Positions 17,225 to 26,043 of a stretch of DNA of 64,000 nt are shown piece after piece. The position numbers and the translations under genes were made by a program. Source of the DNA: Castellaniella sp. (GTDB lineage: Bacteria > Pseudomonadota > Gammaproteobacteria > Burkholderiales > Burkholderiaceae_B). Below the pieces are notes generated by a model. It made no database searches. It was given only the letters and a program-made list of their open reading frames with translations, and was not told the origin of the DNA. Each line of letters begins with the position of its first letter. Positions within the stretch are counted from its first letter, which is position 1. The stretch spans positions 1,302,001 through 1,366,000 of the forward strand of contig NZ_JAUCCU010000001.1 in NCBI RefSeq assembly GCF_034675845.1, read 5' to 3'.

Positions 17225-17915
17225 ATTTTTTTGGCCTGCCGAGGCCTTTTGATTCTGTTTGCCTGCTTGTCAGAGCCATAATTTGCTGTTTGAAACGATC
17301 ACTGCCGATTGCCCAGCCTTTATGGGTCAATTCACGAATCACCTGCAGATCCTGGCCAGACAACGCTTCGTGGAACAAGGCCCGATACGCTGCACGACGA
17401 GATTGATCACAACGACCCAGGCGCATATATTGCATATGCGGCTTCAGCCACTGCGTGTTGACTCCGGTTCCTCCCCAAGCATTGAATGCGTAACTGGACC
17501 AGGGATAGCTGCCTGGCAAGGCCACCATCCCAGCACGAACGGGATTGAGTTCGATATATCGCATCAAGGTCAATAGATATTGCTCGGTGTCCACCACCGT
17601 GGCGCGATAGCGTCCTTCCCAAAGAGTGCCGCTGCGCCCATATTTGTCATTGAAATAACGCACATATCGCCTGCCTGCCGACTGAAAGACCTTGCTGATA
17701 CTACCCACCTGCCCAGGCGTTGCCAGCAGGTGCACATGATTGATCATCCAGACATAGGCATGAATCGCCAAATCGTATTCCTGTGCCGCCAGAACCAAGA
17801 CATCGCGAAAATATTCATAATCTTCTTTAGCGACAAAAATAACCTGTTTATTATTGCCGCGCTGGATTATATGCTGCGGTTGCCCCGGAATCACATAACG
17901 AGGAAGGCGCGCCAT
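17214..17915 (-). CDS. RAYT: REP-associated tyrosine transposase (Y1 HUH family)
   Basis: This 233-residue protein of the IS200-like Y1 fold starts MARLPRYVIPGQPQHIIQRG. The HUH metal motif is H60-V-H62 in YVWMINHVHLLATP. The tyrosine region is GRRYVRYFNDKYGRSGTLWE, and MRYIELNPVRAGMV is a RAYT hallmark. RAYTs bind and cut REP hairpins in single-stranded DNA. The ATG at 17915 gives the family's normal N-terminus. The gene is flanked by REP cores at 17210-17224 and 18019-18105, and the same core recurs across the window, so this is the likely mobiliser of the REPIN population. The C-terminal tail KGLGRPKKYGV ends within the REP. Confidence 0.93.
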   Translation of the reverse strand: MARLPRYVIPGQPQHIIQRGNNKQVIFVAKEDYEYFRDVLVLAAQEYDLAIHAYVWMINHVHLLATPGQVGSISKVFQSAGRRYVRYFNDKYGRSGTLWEGRYRATVVDTEQYLLTLMRYIELNPVRAGMVALPGSYPWSSYAFNAWGGTGVNTQWLKPHMQYMRLGRCDQSRRAAYRALFHEALSGQDLQVIRELTHKGWAIGSDRFKQQIMALTSRQTESKGLGRPKKYGV

Positions 17916-18018
17916 GATTATTCCAATAATATAAAACAAACAACCAGCGTAGCATTGATATTGACCCCAAGCCCTGCAGCAGGATATTTGTGTCATTGAA
18001 ATAATTTATGGGGTTTAT

Positions 18019-18105
18019 GGGGTCAGACACCATTCATCCTTGAAAATGGTGTCTGACCCCATTTCCTTGTTCGGCCGCTCTGACGTTAAAATGGTGTCTG
18101 ACCCC
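18019..18105. repeat. REP cluster upstream of RAYT and tctB
   Basis: A forward core (18019-18034) and an inverted core (18045-18060) form a hairpin, and a second inverted core lies at 18090-18105. The cluster separates the RAYT gene from the divergent tctBA operon, and its last core is only 23 bp before the tctB start. Confidence 0.9.
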
Positions 18106-18127
18106 ATTATTTTCGGGAATTTTTGCT

Positions 18128-18616
18128 ATGCAAATCAAGAGTCAGAAGGATTTTTTTTCGGGCTTGCTGTTTTTCATGACTGGTGCAGCGTTTGCCTGGG
18201 GGGCGGCCCAGTACAGGCTGGGTACCAGCGCGCATATGGGGCCAGGGTATTTTCCCTTGCTTTGCAGCATTTTATTGATGGGGATCGGGGTGGTGCTTTG
18301 CATCAAGGCTATTTCCTTGACGCCCCAGGATGATGGCTTGATCGGGCGGTGGGCGCTGCGGCCTGTTGTGCTGATCACAGGGGCCAATATTCTGTTCGGC
18401 ATTTTGCTGGGCGGATGGTCCCAGCTGCATATCCCCGTGTTTGGCTTTGCCGTGGCGGCACTGATTCTGGTGGTGGTAGCCGCAATGGCGGGCCCCGAAT
18501 TCAAAGCCCGAGAAGCCCTGATCCTGGCCTTGATCCTGACCATCGGCAGTTGGCTGGTCTTTATCTTTGCGCTGAACATGCAAATGCCCAGCTGGCCCAG
18601 TTTTCTTTCCCTCTAA
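18128..18616 (+). CDS. tctB: tripartite tricarboxylate transporter, small membrane subunit
   Basis: This 162-residue protein has four predicted membrane helices in the TctB pattern: FFSGLLFFMTGAAFAWGAAQ, YFPLLCSILLMGIGVVLC, a central VFGFAVAALILVVVAAMAG helix, and a C-terminal helix with LILALILTIGSWLVFIFAL. It is the small integral component of a TTT carboxylate uptake system and is paired with the large TctA permease 24 bp downstream. The substrate is unknown. Confidence 0.92.
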   Translation: MQIKSQKDFFSGLLFFMTGAAFAWGAAQYRLGTSAHMGPGYFPLLCSILLMGIGVVLCIKAISLTPQDDGLIGRWALRPVVLITGANILFGILLGGWSQLHIPVFGFAVAALILVVVAAMAGPEFKAREALILALILTIGSWLVFIFALNMQMPSWPSFLSL

Positions 18617-18640
18617 GCATCACCTGACAGAACTGAAACC

Positions 18641-20155
18641 ATGGAAATTCTCGATCATCTCGCGCTGGGGTTCAGTGTCGCCTTTACGATGCAAAACCTG
18701 ATGTATGCCTTTGTGGGCTGTCTACTGGGCACCCTGATCGGTATTTTGCCCGGATTGGGCCCCACCGCCACCATTGCCATCCTGTTGCCCAGCACCTATG
18801 CCCTGGACCCAACCTCGGCCCTGATCATGCTGGCCGGCATTTATTACGGCGCGGCCTATGGCGGTTCCACGACATCCATCCTGGTCAACCTGCCTGGCGA
18901 AATCTCGTCCGTGGTGACCACCTTGGACGGCTACCAGATGGCCCGCAAAGGCCGCGCTGGCCCCGCATTGGCGGCCAGCGCCATTGGATCTTTTGTCGCC
19001 GGCTGCTTTGGCACGCTGGTTATTGCCGCCTTTGCAATCCCGCTGACCGAACTGGCCTTCAAGTTCGGGCCGGCCGAGTATTTTTCCTTGATTGTCGTCG
19101 GGCTGATCGGCTCGGTCATCCTGGCCTCCGGCTCCGTACTCAAGGCACTGGGCATGATCGTTCTGGGCCTGCTGCTGGGGACCATGGGCACAGACGTCAA
19201 TTCGGGGCTCCAGCGCTTTACTTTCAATATCCCGGAAATGAGCAGCGGCATCAACTTCGTCGTGATCGCCATGGGCCTGTTTGGATACGGCGAGATCATT
19301 TCCAACCTGTCCCGTGGTCATGAAACCCGGGAAGTCTTCAAGGTGAAACTCTCGGGGCTTTATCCCAGCCGCGCCGATTGGAAACACATGATGCCGTCCA
19401 TCGGACGCGGAACAGTGATTGGATCGATCCTGGGAATCCTGCCCGGCGGCGGTGCGGTCCTGTCATCTTTTGCCGCCTATGCCACCGAAAAGAAAATCCG
19501 GCTTCAGCCCGATGAGGTACCTTTTGGCGAAGGCAATATCCGCGGAGTCGCGGCTCCCGAAGCTGCCAATAACTCTGGCTCTCAGACGTCATTCATTCCT
19601 TTGTTGACCCTGGGGCTGCCACCCAACAGCGTGATGGCGCTGATGATGGGCGCCATGATCATCCACGACATTCAACCCGGCCCCCAGGTCATGTCCAGCA
19701 ATCCCGAACTATTTTGGGGGCTGATCGCGTCGATGTGGATCGGTAATGCCATTCTGGTGATCCTGAACCTGCCCCTGGTAGGCCTGTGGGTCAAGCTGCT
19801 GACCCTGCCCTATCGATGGCTGTTTCCCGCGATTGTGCTGTTTTGCGCCGTGGGCGCGTATTCCTTGAGCAACAGCACCTGGGACATCTGGATGCTGGGC
19901 TGGTTTGGCATCATCGGCTATGTCTTCATCAAACTGGGACTGGAAGCCGCCCCTTTGTTGCTGGCCTTGATTCTGGGCCCCATGATGGAAGAAAACCTAA
20001 GGCGCGCACTGCTGCTGTCACGCGGCGACTGGAGCACGCTGGTCACCCGGCCGATTTCCGCCAGCCTGCTGATATTGGCCCTGGTGCTACTGCTGGCGCT
20101 GCTGCTGCCATCCATCCGCAAGCGCCGTCAGGACGCCTTTGTAGAAGAAAATTAA
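18641..20155 (+). CDS. tctA: tripartite tricarboxylate transporter, large permease subunit
   Basis: This 504-residue polytopic membrane protein shows hallmark TctA glycine-rich motifs: GILPGLGPTATIAILLPSTY near residue 35 and GILPGGGAVLSSFAAYATEK near 265, the two pseudo-symmetric substrate loops. GIYYGAAYGGSTTSILVNLP and PEAANNSGSQTSFIPLLTLG are also typical. It forms the ion-coupled channel with TctB and receives ligand from a periplasmic binding protein. The frame ends directly in a REP cluster. The binding-protein gene lies next, but on the opposite strand. Confidence 0.95.
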   Translation: MEILDHLALGFSVAFTMQNLMYAFVGCLLGTLIGILPGLGPTATIAILLPSTYALDPTSALIMLAGIYYGAAYGGSTTSILVNLPGEISSVVTTLDGYQMARKGRAGPALAASAIGSFVAGCFGTLVIAAFAIPLTELAFKFGPAEYFSLIVVGLIGSVILASGSVLKALGMIVLGLLLGTMGTDVNSGLQRFTFNIPEMSSGINFVVIAMGLFGYGEIISNLSRGHETREVFKVKLSGLYPSRADWKHMMPSIGRGTVIGSILGILPGGGAVLSSFAAYATEKKIRLQPDEVPFGEGNIRGVAAPEAANNSGSQTSFIPLLTLGLPPNSVMALMMGAMIIHDIQPGPQVMSSNPELFWGLIASMWIGNAILVILNLPLVGLWVKLLTLPYRWLFPAIVLFCAVGAYSLSNSTWDIWMLGWFGIIGYVFIKLGLEAAPLLLALILGPMMEENLRRALLLSRGDWSTLVTRPISASLLILALVLLLALLLPSIRKRRQDAFVEEN

Positions 20156-20246
20156 TGGGGTCAGAAAATTAATGGGGTCAGACACCATTTTGATGCGGTC
20201 TTTCTGATGCGTAAATGGTGTCTGACCCCATTAATTCCGGTCTGTC
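20156..20246. repeat. REPIN between convergent tctA and tctC
   Basis: A truncated core (20156-20164), a forward core (20173-20188) and an inverted core (20213-20228) lie between the two stop codons. A decayed GGTCTGTCCC (20237-20246), related to the palindrome at 4897-4935, follows. Confidence 0.88.
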
Positions 20247-20248
20247 CC

Positions 20249-21217
20249 TTATTCCAGACGGATATTCTGGGATTCAATGATGTCGCCCAGCAGTTTGGCC
20301 TCGGAGGCGACACGCTGCTGCATGCCTTCGGGGGTTGACCCCACTGCCGTCCAGCCCTGATTAAAGAGCTTCTGGCGGATTTCAGGAGTCTGCAGAATCT
20401 GCATGATGGCGGTCGAAACCTGTTGCTGTACGGGTTGGGGCATGCTGGCAGGCCCCACCAAGGCGTCCCAGACCTCTAGGTTGAAATCTTGGACACCCGC
20501 ATCGGCCAGCGACGGCACGCCTGGCACCAGATCGCTAGGTCCGGCGCTAGTCACGCCAACGGCATTCAGTTTGCCCGCCTTGACCTGGGGCATCGCCACC
20601 CCCGGCGGCATCAGCGCCATCTGTACCTGTCCGCCAATCAGGGCCGTCACCACCGCCGGATTACCGCCGGTATACGGCACCTGCATCGGTAGGAAACCAG
20701 GGACGCGGCTCTTCAGAAGTTCCATGCCCAGGTGCGAGACTGAACCGACCCCTACCGAGCCGTAGTTCCAGCGGTCGCCTTCGGTCAGCGCCTTGTCAAA
20801 GAAGGCCTTGCCTGTTGGCTCCGCCTTGGGGACGACCAGGACCAGCGGCGCGGTGGCCAGCAAGCTGATGTAGCTGAAGTCCTTCAGCGGATCGTAGGGC
20901 AAGCTGGGATAAAGCTGCTTGGACGAGGTCAGGTTGCCATTGATCACGATGCCTAAGGTATGGCCGTCCGTGGACTTTGCCACATAATCGGCCGCGATAT
21001 TGCCACTGGCGCCCGGCTTGTTCTCGACAATCACGGGTTGCCCCAAGGCCTGGGACAGAGGGTCGGACAAGGTCCGGGCAATCACGTCCGGCGTAGACCC
21101 ACCCCCGAAACCGACCACCAGCTTCACCGGTTGCGTAGGCCAGCCCTGAGCCTGCGCAGAAAAAGACACTGCCAATGAGGCAGCTATCGCAGCAATCACA
21201 AAAACACGTCGTTGCAT
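20249..21217 (-). CDS. tctC: Bug/TctC-family periplasmic solute-binding protein
   Basis: This 322-residue extracytoplasmic receptor has a signal peptide (MQRRVFVIAAIAASLAVSFS, cleavage after AQA) and the Bug-family start WPTQPVKLVVGFGGGSTPDV. ENKPGASGNIAADYVAKS and VPYTGGNPAVVTALIGGQVQ line the anion-binding cleft in this family. It most likely feeds the adjacent TctAB permease. It is encoded convergently to tctBA rather than in a tctCBA operon. Burkholderiales hold many orphan Bug genes, so a different partner is possible. Confidence 0.93.
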   Translation of the reverse strand: MQRRVFVIAAIAASLAVSFSAQAQGWPTQPVKLVVGFGGGSTPDVIARTLSDPLSQALGQPVIVENKPGASGNIAADYVAKSTDGHTLGIVINGNLTSSKQLYPSLPYDPLKDFSYISLLATAPLVLVVPKAEPTGKAFFDKALTEGDRWNYGSVGVGSVSHLGMELLKSRVPGFLPMQVPYTGGNPAVVTALIGGQVQMALMPPGVAMPQVKAGKLNAVGVTSAGPSDLVPGVPSLADAGVQDFNLEVWDALVGPASMPQPVQQQVSTAIMQILQTPEIRQKLFNQGWTAVGSTPEGMQQRVASEAKLLGDIIESQNIRLE

Positions 21218-21240
21218 ATGAGGATCTCCGGAGTGAAAAT

Positions 21241-21376
21241 GGGGTCAGACACCATTATTCCATGTTAAGGGGGTTAATGGGGTCAGCCACTGTTTCCACT
21301 TTAATGGTGTCTGACCCCATTAATGTGAGAAAAAGGGTCAGACACCATTTCGCGTTTGGAAATGGTGTCTGACCCC
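21241..21376. repeat. dense REP cluster, five cores
   Basis: Cores occur at 21241-21256 (forward), 21279-21292 (forward, diverged), 21303-21318 (inverted), 21334-21349 (forward, first G replaced) and 21361-21376 (inverted). They fill the gap between the tctC start and the end of a truncated S-layer-like gene. Confidence 0.9.
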
Positions 21377-21398
21377 TTTTTTTTTGTTGCGGGAAAAC

Positions 21399-22728
21399 TT
21401 AGTTGGTGAAGTAATCAGTGGCAGCGGTAGCGCCAGTGACTCCGGTCAGTTGCACCACAATATCTCCGTCGCCGCAATCAAGATCGCCTGAAGCAATACC
21501 ATAGGTATCGCCATCATATTCAACAAAACCATTGGCAATCAATATTACTTCGCTGGCGTTTACTGTGATGTCTTTCAGTTCGGTAAGGTATTCAGCAGCG
21601 TTTACTGCACTATTGATACTGGCGGACAAGGTGCCGATGCCCACAGCGGCGTCAGTATTAACATCAAAGTCAGTGATCGTGACAACTGTCAGGCCAGCGC
21701 CCGGAAGAACGGAAACAGAATCGCTACCAAGACCTGTCGTGACGGTGAAAACCGCACTGGCCCCCACGATGGAAGCACCTGTGATATTGATTACATCAGC
21801 AGCGCTGCCAGTGGTCACATCAGCCTTGGCGGCGGCTGTGATATTAAGCCAGTTTTGGCCAAGGGCCGAGCCCAAGAAGGTCGCGGTATCGGCGTCGATC
21901 ACGACCGCTATCGAGCCACCCACCGTGCCCTGGGCATCTGCAGCATTGACGGTAACGGCTTTGGCAGTCAATTTGCCCAGTCCGATATCGCCGGGGATAC
22001 CGCTGACCTGAACGTTAATAAGTCCGGTGTGTGCACCACCAGCGTCGTCAGCCACCGTGATGTTGCCCAGCGTGACATCACCCGACATCTTGGTGGCCAA
22101 GACAGTGACAGAATGATCGGCGCTGGTATCAATCGTGCCAATCGTCAGGCCTTTCAAGCCATTGGCAGTGACTGTGATGTCTTGATTCAAAGCAACAGAG
22201 CCCAGATTACCAAGCGTGACCGTACCACCACCCTTAGTATCAAGCAATGAAATCGAGTGAATCTCAGTCAATTCAGTATCGAGCGTCAGTATGCCATTGG
22301 CGCCGACATGGGCCGTCAGGGATGTCAGAGCAGTCAGGGTGGAACCCGTCAGATCAAGCTCATCGTCCGCCGCCACGGTGGCCTCCAAAGTCACCAACCT
22401 AGTTGTGGTCAGCTTAAGCGCCGATGCACCTGTGGTGTTCAACGTGGCACCACCGGCCACCTTAGTAACGATGGTGGCGCCATCCACCAAGCCATTGGCC
22501 GTGATATTAGAAGCCGAAGACGCGGTAATCGTGCCCGTGTATGCGGTATTGGTATCTATATCCAGCGTCAGATCGCTGCTGCTGCTCACCCTGATGTTGG
22601 TGTCATTGCTGTCCGGCGTGGCCGTTGTGGCCGTTGCGCCCGCCACAACATTAACGACTGTCGTGCCTCTGTGATCCGAAATCACGGTGCCAGCGCCATC
22701 ACCCAGCAGCTTAAACCCCAAGTTGGCC
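21399..22728 (-). pseudogene. 3' part of an S-layer/RTX-like gene cut by IS66
   Basis: About 440 codons remain of a large Ala/Thr/Val/Gly-rich, cysteine-poor, acidic beta-repeat protein (VTANGLKGLTIGTIDTSADH, VINITGASIVGASAVFTVTT). It ends DYFTN, like the tails of the neighbouring S-layer-type proteins. The 5' end abuts the IS66 end at 22729 and the coding frame runs into the element without a start. No NPDV-type N-terminal repeats are present, so the secretion and anchoring part has been lost. A short upstream scrap of the same kind of gene sits on the other side of the IS. Confidence 0.8.
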
Positions 22729-22749
22729 GTAAGCGGTGCATCTCCCCCA

Positions 22750-24462
22750 TTATTCCCAGGCGGCGAGATTCATGGCTAAATCTTGGTCATGAGTATTCCA
22801 CGGCAACAGCGCCTCGATTTCGTCCACTGTTTGGGCCATCGGCAGGTGTTCCAGCACAAAGCGCAGCCACGCATAGGGCTCGCGCCCGTTGGCCTTGGCC
22901 GTTTCCAGCAGCGAATACAGTACCGCGCTGGCGTGTGCACCCGCCGGGGTATCCGCAAAAAGCCACGCTTTTCTGCCAATCACAAACGGCCTGATGGCGT
23001 TTTCTGCGGGGTTGTTATCGATGGGTAAATCGCCGCACTCGGTATAGCGGATCAGGCGCGGCCAGACCTTGTGCAGATATCCCAACGCTTCGCCCAGCTT
23101 GCTCCTGGGCGTGACCCCCGGCAGGGTTTCATCCAACCATGCACGCAGCTTTTGCAGGATCGGCAGGCTGTGGGTCTGGCGCGCCTCGAAGCGCTGCGCA
23201 TCGCTCGCTGTTTTCAGCTTGGCCTCGATACGATACAGCCGGGCGAACAGATCCAGCGCGTGGTCTGCGCGGGCACTCTTGCCTTTGGGGCTGACCCGTT
23301 TGGCTTCGACGAACTTGCGCCGAGCATGGGCTGCGCACGCCAGGTGCTCCACACCGGGCAGGCGCGCCACCGGCGCGTAGCCTTCGTACCCGTCGGTCAT
23401 CAGGTAACCCTGCCAGCCTTCGAGCAGGCGTACCGGTATCTGCCCCGAACGGCTCGCCTCGTAATCAAACAACACCACCGTGCGCCCCGGCGGCCCGCCG
23501 CGCTGCACCCACATATAACTTTTAGAGGTCGGACTTCGCCCTGGTTCTTTCAACACTTGAACCGTGGTTTCATCCATGTGGATGACGGGCGCATCCAGCA
23601 AGGTGTCGCGGGCCAGATTGTGCAGCGGCTGCAAGGCCTGGGCGAGCCTGATCATGGCCCGCGTCATGCTCTGGCGTGGGACGTCCACCTGGTGGCGGGC
23701 CATCACCTTCTCGAAGCGCGCCAGAGGCAGGCCGTCGACATACTTCACCACCGCCATCATCGCCAGGAACCCGGCGCTGAAGTTGCTGCGCGGCAGGACC
23801 TGCGCCGGTGCCGGCTGCTGTACCGGTGCCTGATCGCCCTTGGGGCAGGCGTAGCGCGGGCGCACCGTGCGGATCACGCGGATTTGCATCGGCACGATGT
23901 CCAGCTGTTCACTCACGTCTTCGCCGATACGCACCATGGGGGTGCCGCAGGCGCATTGGCGTTCTGCTTCGGGGACATCGACCAGGAACTCGACGCGGGG
24001 CAGCTCGGGCGGCAAAGCGCGGCGATGACCGCGCTTGGGGCGAGGCGTGTTGTGCGCGGGCGCGCCCTCGTGTGCGTCTTCGAGATCAGCGGCCTGCTCG
24101 GCCAAGGCTTCCACTTCGTTAAACAGCTCGCCCTGGTGCGACTCGCTACTGGGGCCGAACACCTGATGCCGGGCCAAGCGCCATTGCTCAAGGATGCGTT
24201 GCACCGCCTCGGCGACCCCTGTGGCGACGCCGGCGGCAATCCCTTCTTGCAGTTTCCTCTCGAACTCGGATTGCATCGCCGAACGCAAGGCGTGAAGGTG
24301 GGTTTCGTTCTGCGCCTGCAGCGTGGCCCGTAACTCGGCCAGCGTCTTTTCGCGCTCGGCTTTCAATGCCGCCTGGAAGGCTTCAACCGAGGTCGGCACA
24401 GCGCCGATTTCGGGGCTGTGCTCAGGGGGGAAGGATGGGGTGGCTGCAGGGCGATCAGACAT
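22750..24462 (-). CDS. IS66 TnpC transposase (copy 1)
   Basis: This 570-residue protein has the IS66 TnpC order: an N-terminal leucine-zipper-like coiled coil (KAEREKTLAELRATLQAQNE), a zinc-finger-like segment (CACGTPMVRIGED), and the DDE catalytic region with HMDETTVQVLKEP, DGYEGYAPV and ENAIRPFVIGRKAWLF. It is intact and the same length as in copy 2. Very long antisense frames over this gene are shadows. Confidence 0.95.
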   Translation of the reverse strand: MSDRPAATPSFPPEHSPEIGAVPTSVEAFQAALKAEREKTLAELRATLQAQNETHLHALRSAMQSEFERKLQEGIAAGVATGVAEAVQRILEQWRLARHQVFGPSSESHQGELFNEVEALAEQAADLEDAHEGAPAHNTPRPKRGHRRALPPELPRVEFLVDVPEAERQCACGTPMVRIGEDVSEQLDIVPMQIRVIRTVRPRYACPKGDQAPVQQPAPAQVLPRSNFSAGFLAMMAVVKYVDGLPLARFEKVMARHQVDVPRQSMTRAMIRLAQALQPLHNLARDTLLDAPVIHMDETTVQVLKEPGRSPTSKSYMWVQRGGPPGRTVVLFDYEASRSGQIPVRLLEGWQGYLMTDGYEGYAPVARLPGVEHLACAAHARRKFVEAKRVSPKGKSARADHALDLFARLYRIEAKLKTASDAQRFEARQTHSLPILQKLRAWLDETLPGVTPRSKLGEALGYLHKVWPRLIRYTECGDLPIDNNPAENAIRPFVIGRKAWLFADTPAGAHASAVLYSLLETAKANGREPYAWLRFVLEHLPMAQTVDEIEALLPWNTHDQDLAMNLAAWE

Positions 24463-24482
24463 GCATAATTATACCAGAATTA

Positions 24483-24743
24483 TCACATAACTGACTGATA
24501 TTTCAGTGTTTTATGAGGATGATTCGCCCATAAATCAAACCCTTCCAACAGCCACTCCAACTCTTTGGGGGTGAGTGTCACGGTCGCTTGCGCGCCTGGC
24601 GCGGGCCAGGCAAAGCGCTCTTTCTCCAGCCGCTTCTGCCAAAGGCAAAAGCCGTTGCGATGCCAATACAGAATCTTGATGCGGTTGCGCTGGCGATGCA
24701 CGCAGCACAAGTAGACCTGCCCAATCGCCACTCCCGGGTGCAT
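24483..24743 (-). CDS. IS66 TnpB with apparent internal deletion (copy 1)
   Basis: This 86-residue TnpB is shorter than the usual 110-120. The start MHPGVAIGQVYLC and the C-terminal block RIKILYWHRNGFCLWQKRLE are normal, but the intervening segment of about 35 residues (normally an RKG-containing region ending in a VFC-type strand) is absent, joining YLC directly to CVHRQRNRIK. The ATG overlaps the tnpA stop (TGATG). The same joint occurs in copy 2. Confidence 0.85.
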   Translation of the reverse strand: MHPGVAIGQVYLCCVHRQRNRIKILYWHRNGFCLWQKRLEKERFAWPAPGAQATVTLTPKELEWLLEGFDLWANHPHKTLKYQSVM

Positions 24744-25111
24744 CAATGCACCTGCTCAGTCAGCGCCTGACGCACCTGCGCCAGCCACTGCGGGCTGGGC
24801 AAGCCGGGCAGCTCCAGACGCAGGCCAGCGCCCAGCACCAGTACATGGCGATCCGCCGCGACAGGGTGATCGACAGCGGCGAGCGGACCCACGCTGACCG
24901 GCACAAACTGGCGCGCAACCGGCGCAGCCACCGCCTTGACGGGCACCTGAGCCTTCCGCTCCAGGGCTTTGAGGCGCCGGCGCCAATAATACAGGCTTGA
25001 GACCGGCAACCCCTCACGCTGCGCGTAGGCCGTGGCGCCAATGCCCTCGCGCGCTATCGCGTCAAGGTGCATTTCCCACCAGGCCTGCCCTGGTCCTCGA
25101 CTCGTCGACAT
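24743..25111 (-). CDS. IS66 TnpA (copy 1)
   Basis: This 122-residue accessory protein has a helix-turn-helix start (WWEMHLDAIAREGIGATAYA, REGLPVSSLYYWRRRLKALE) and a C-terminal LRLELPGLPSPQWLAQVRQA segment typical of IS66 Orf1. Its stop overlaps the tnpB start, indicating coupled translation. Confidence 0.9.
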   Translation of the reverse strand: MSTSRGPGQAWWEMHLDAIAREGIGATAYAQREGLPVSSLYYWRRRLKALERKAQVPVKAVAAPVARQFVPVSVGPLAAVDHPVAADRHVLVLGAGLRLELPGLPSPQWLAQVRQALTEQVH

Positions 25112-25196
25112 CCTCGGTTCTCCTGTTTGCTTGCAGAACCGATACGATGCCCCACAGAGCGGGCGCGAACAATCATGGGAAAAATGGAGCGTTTAT

Positions 25197-25382
25197 GTTC
25201 TTGATGGTCGGCATCGTACCGGTGATATTGCCACCGTAGAATTTGAATACGTCATTGCCGCCCGCGCCGTCGAGCTGGTCAGCTGGGCCTGTTGTATTCG
25301 CAGCGCCATTTCCGCCGATAAAGGTATCGTTGCCGGAAGTGCCGGTGAAGTTATCGATACCCACAGTGAGCGTAATAGCCAG
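25197..25382 (-). pseudogene. scrap of an S-layer/RTX-like gene beside IS66
   Basis: About 60 codons read GIDNFTGTSGNDTFIGG and then PADQLDGAGGNDVFKFYG, two RTX-type Gly/Asp repeats, before hitting the IS66 end. A TAG lies upstream in frame at 25383-25385, so both ends are broken. It is probably the remains of the gene whose 3' part is at 21399-22728, with material lost between them. Confidence 0.7.
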
Positions 25383-25601
25383 CTACTCTGCAATCCATTT
25401 ATAAATCAAAGACTTACGCGCGTTTTGAAGCCTCCTAAGCGCCCACTTCCGACCATTTTCCTACCGCAAAAGGCATATTTTCAGTCTGATCGTATATTTT
25501 CTTTGTCTTTTCAAAGACTTAGCCGCGTCACCTATCTATATAGACGCAATTTGCAGCCAATCAGACGTACCAACTACCTACCAACCGAAGCCATCGAGTG
25601 C

Positions 25602-25636
25602 AAAGGCCACCCAATGTGTCTCATCAGGTGGCCTTT
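25602..25636. terminator. strong hairpin, possible bidirectional terminator
   Basis: AAAGGCCACC and GGTGGCCTTT are perfect 10-base arms around a 15-base loop. A short T-containing tail follows on the plus strand. It lies 30 bp beyond the stop of the minus-strand XRE gene. The 216 bases to its left (25386-25601) show no gene. Confidence 0.5.
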
Positions 25637-25666
25637 GTGCCTTTTGGGTGGCTCGGGATGCTGTAC

Positions 25667-25918
25667 TCATTGTGGCGCATCAGGCGGGTTTTGTGCCTTG
25701 AGAATGACGCCAATCGCCCCGTCATCGCGGGTGACGAATTCGATGCCGGCCAGGGTCAGGGCCTTGGCCACCTTGTTGAGCGTGGAGCCTCGGCTGTCGG
25801 CCAGCGCCCCTTCCATGCGCAGCAGCGCCGACATCGAGATGCCCGAGGCCTTGAGCAGGTCCTCTCGGCTCCAGCCCAGCATCGCGCGTGCGGCGCGGAT
25901 CTGTCTTCCGTCGATCAT
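25667..25918 (-). CDS. XRE-family helix-turn-helix protein
   Basis: This 83-residue DNA-binding protein has an HTH at about residues 5-60 (QIRAARAMLGWSREDLLKAS, ISMSALLRMEGALADSRGST). A short C-terminal tail (GIEFVTRDDGAIGVILK) is seen in many island-encoded XRE regulators. It is divergent from the integrase, so a role in controlling integration is plausible but unproved. Confidence 0.85.
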   Translation of the reverse strand: MIDGRQIRAARAMLGWSREDLLKASGISMSALLRMEGALADSRGSTLNKVAKALTLAGIEFVTRDDGAIGVILKAQNPPDAPQ

Positions 25919-26043
25919 GGTCGACTCCTCTTCTTTTTACTCAGTCTTGGTAGGTGAATATTTCTGTTTGATTAGACGTTTTTTGTGTCCTTTTCGGCGC
26001 ATTGTATCGTAGCATGACCCTCGTTAGATAGAGGAGCACGACG

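Larger units (their letters stand above)
22729..25196 (-). mobile_element. IS66-family element, copy 1
   Basis: This element of about 2.47 kb carries tnpA, tnpB and tnpC. The left end begins GTAAGCGGTGCATC, and the reverse complement of the right end reads TAAACGCTCCAT. It is almost identical to copy 2 at 46563-49030. The 8-bp flanks (AGTTGGCC and TGTTCTTG) are not a duplication, so a simple insertion is not what is seen now. Confidence 0.92.

Noticed and set aside
66..21376. CRISPR array from the repeated GGGGTCAGACACCATT
   Set aside because: Copies are in both orientations, unequally spaced and scattered over 50 kb, with no cas genes. They match REPINs with a RAYT.
25930..26043. tRNA attachment site beside integrase 1
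   Set aside because: I searched by eye for a cloverleaf or a tRNA 3' end beside both integrases and found none.
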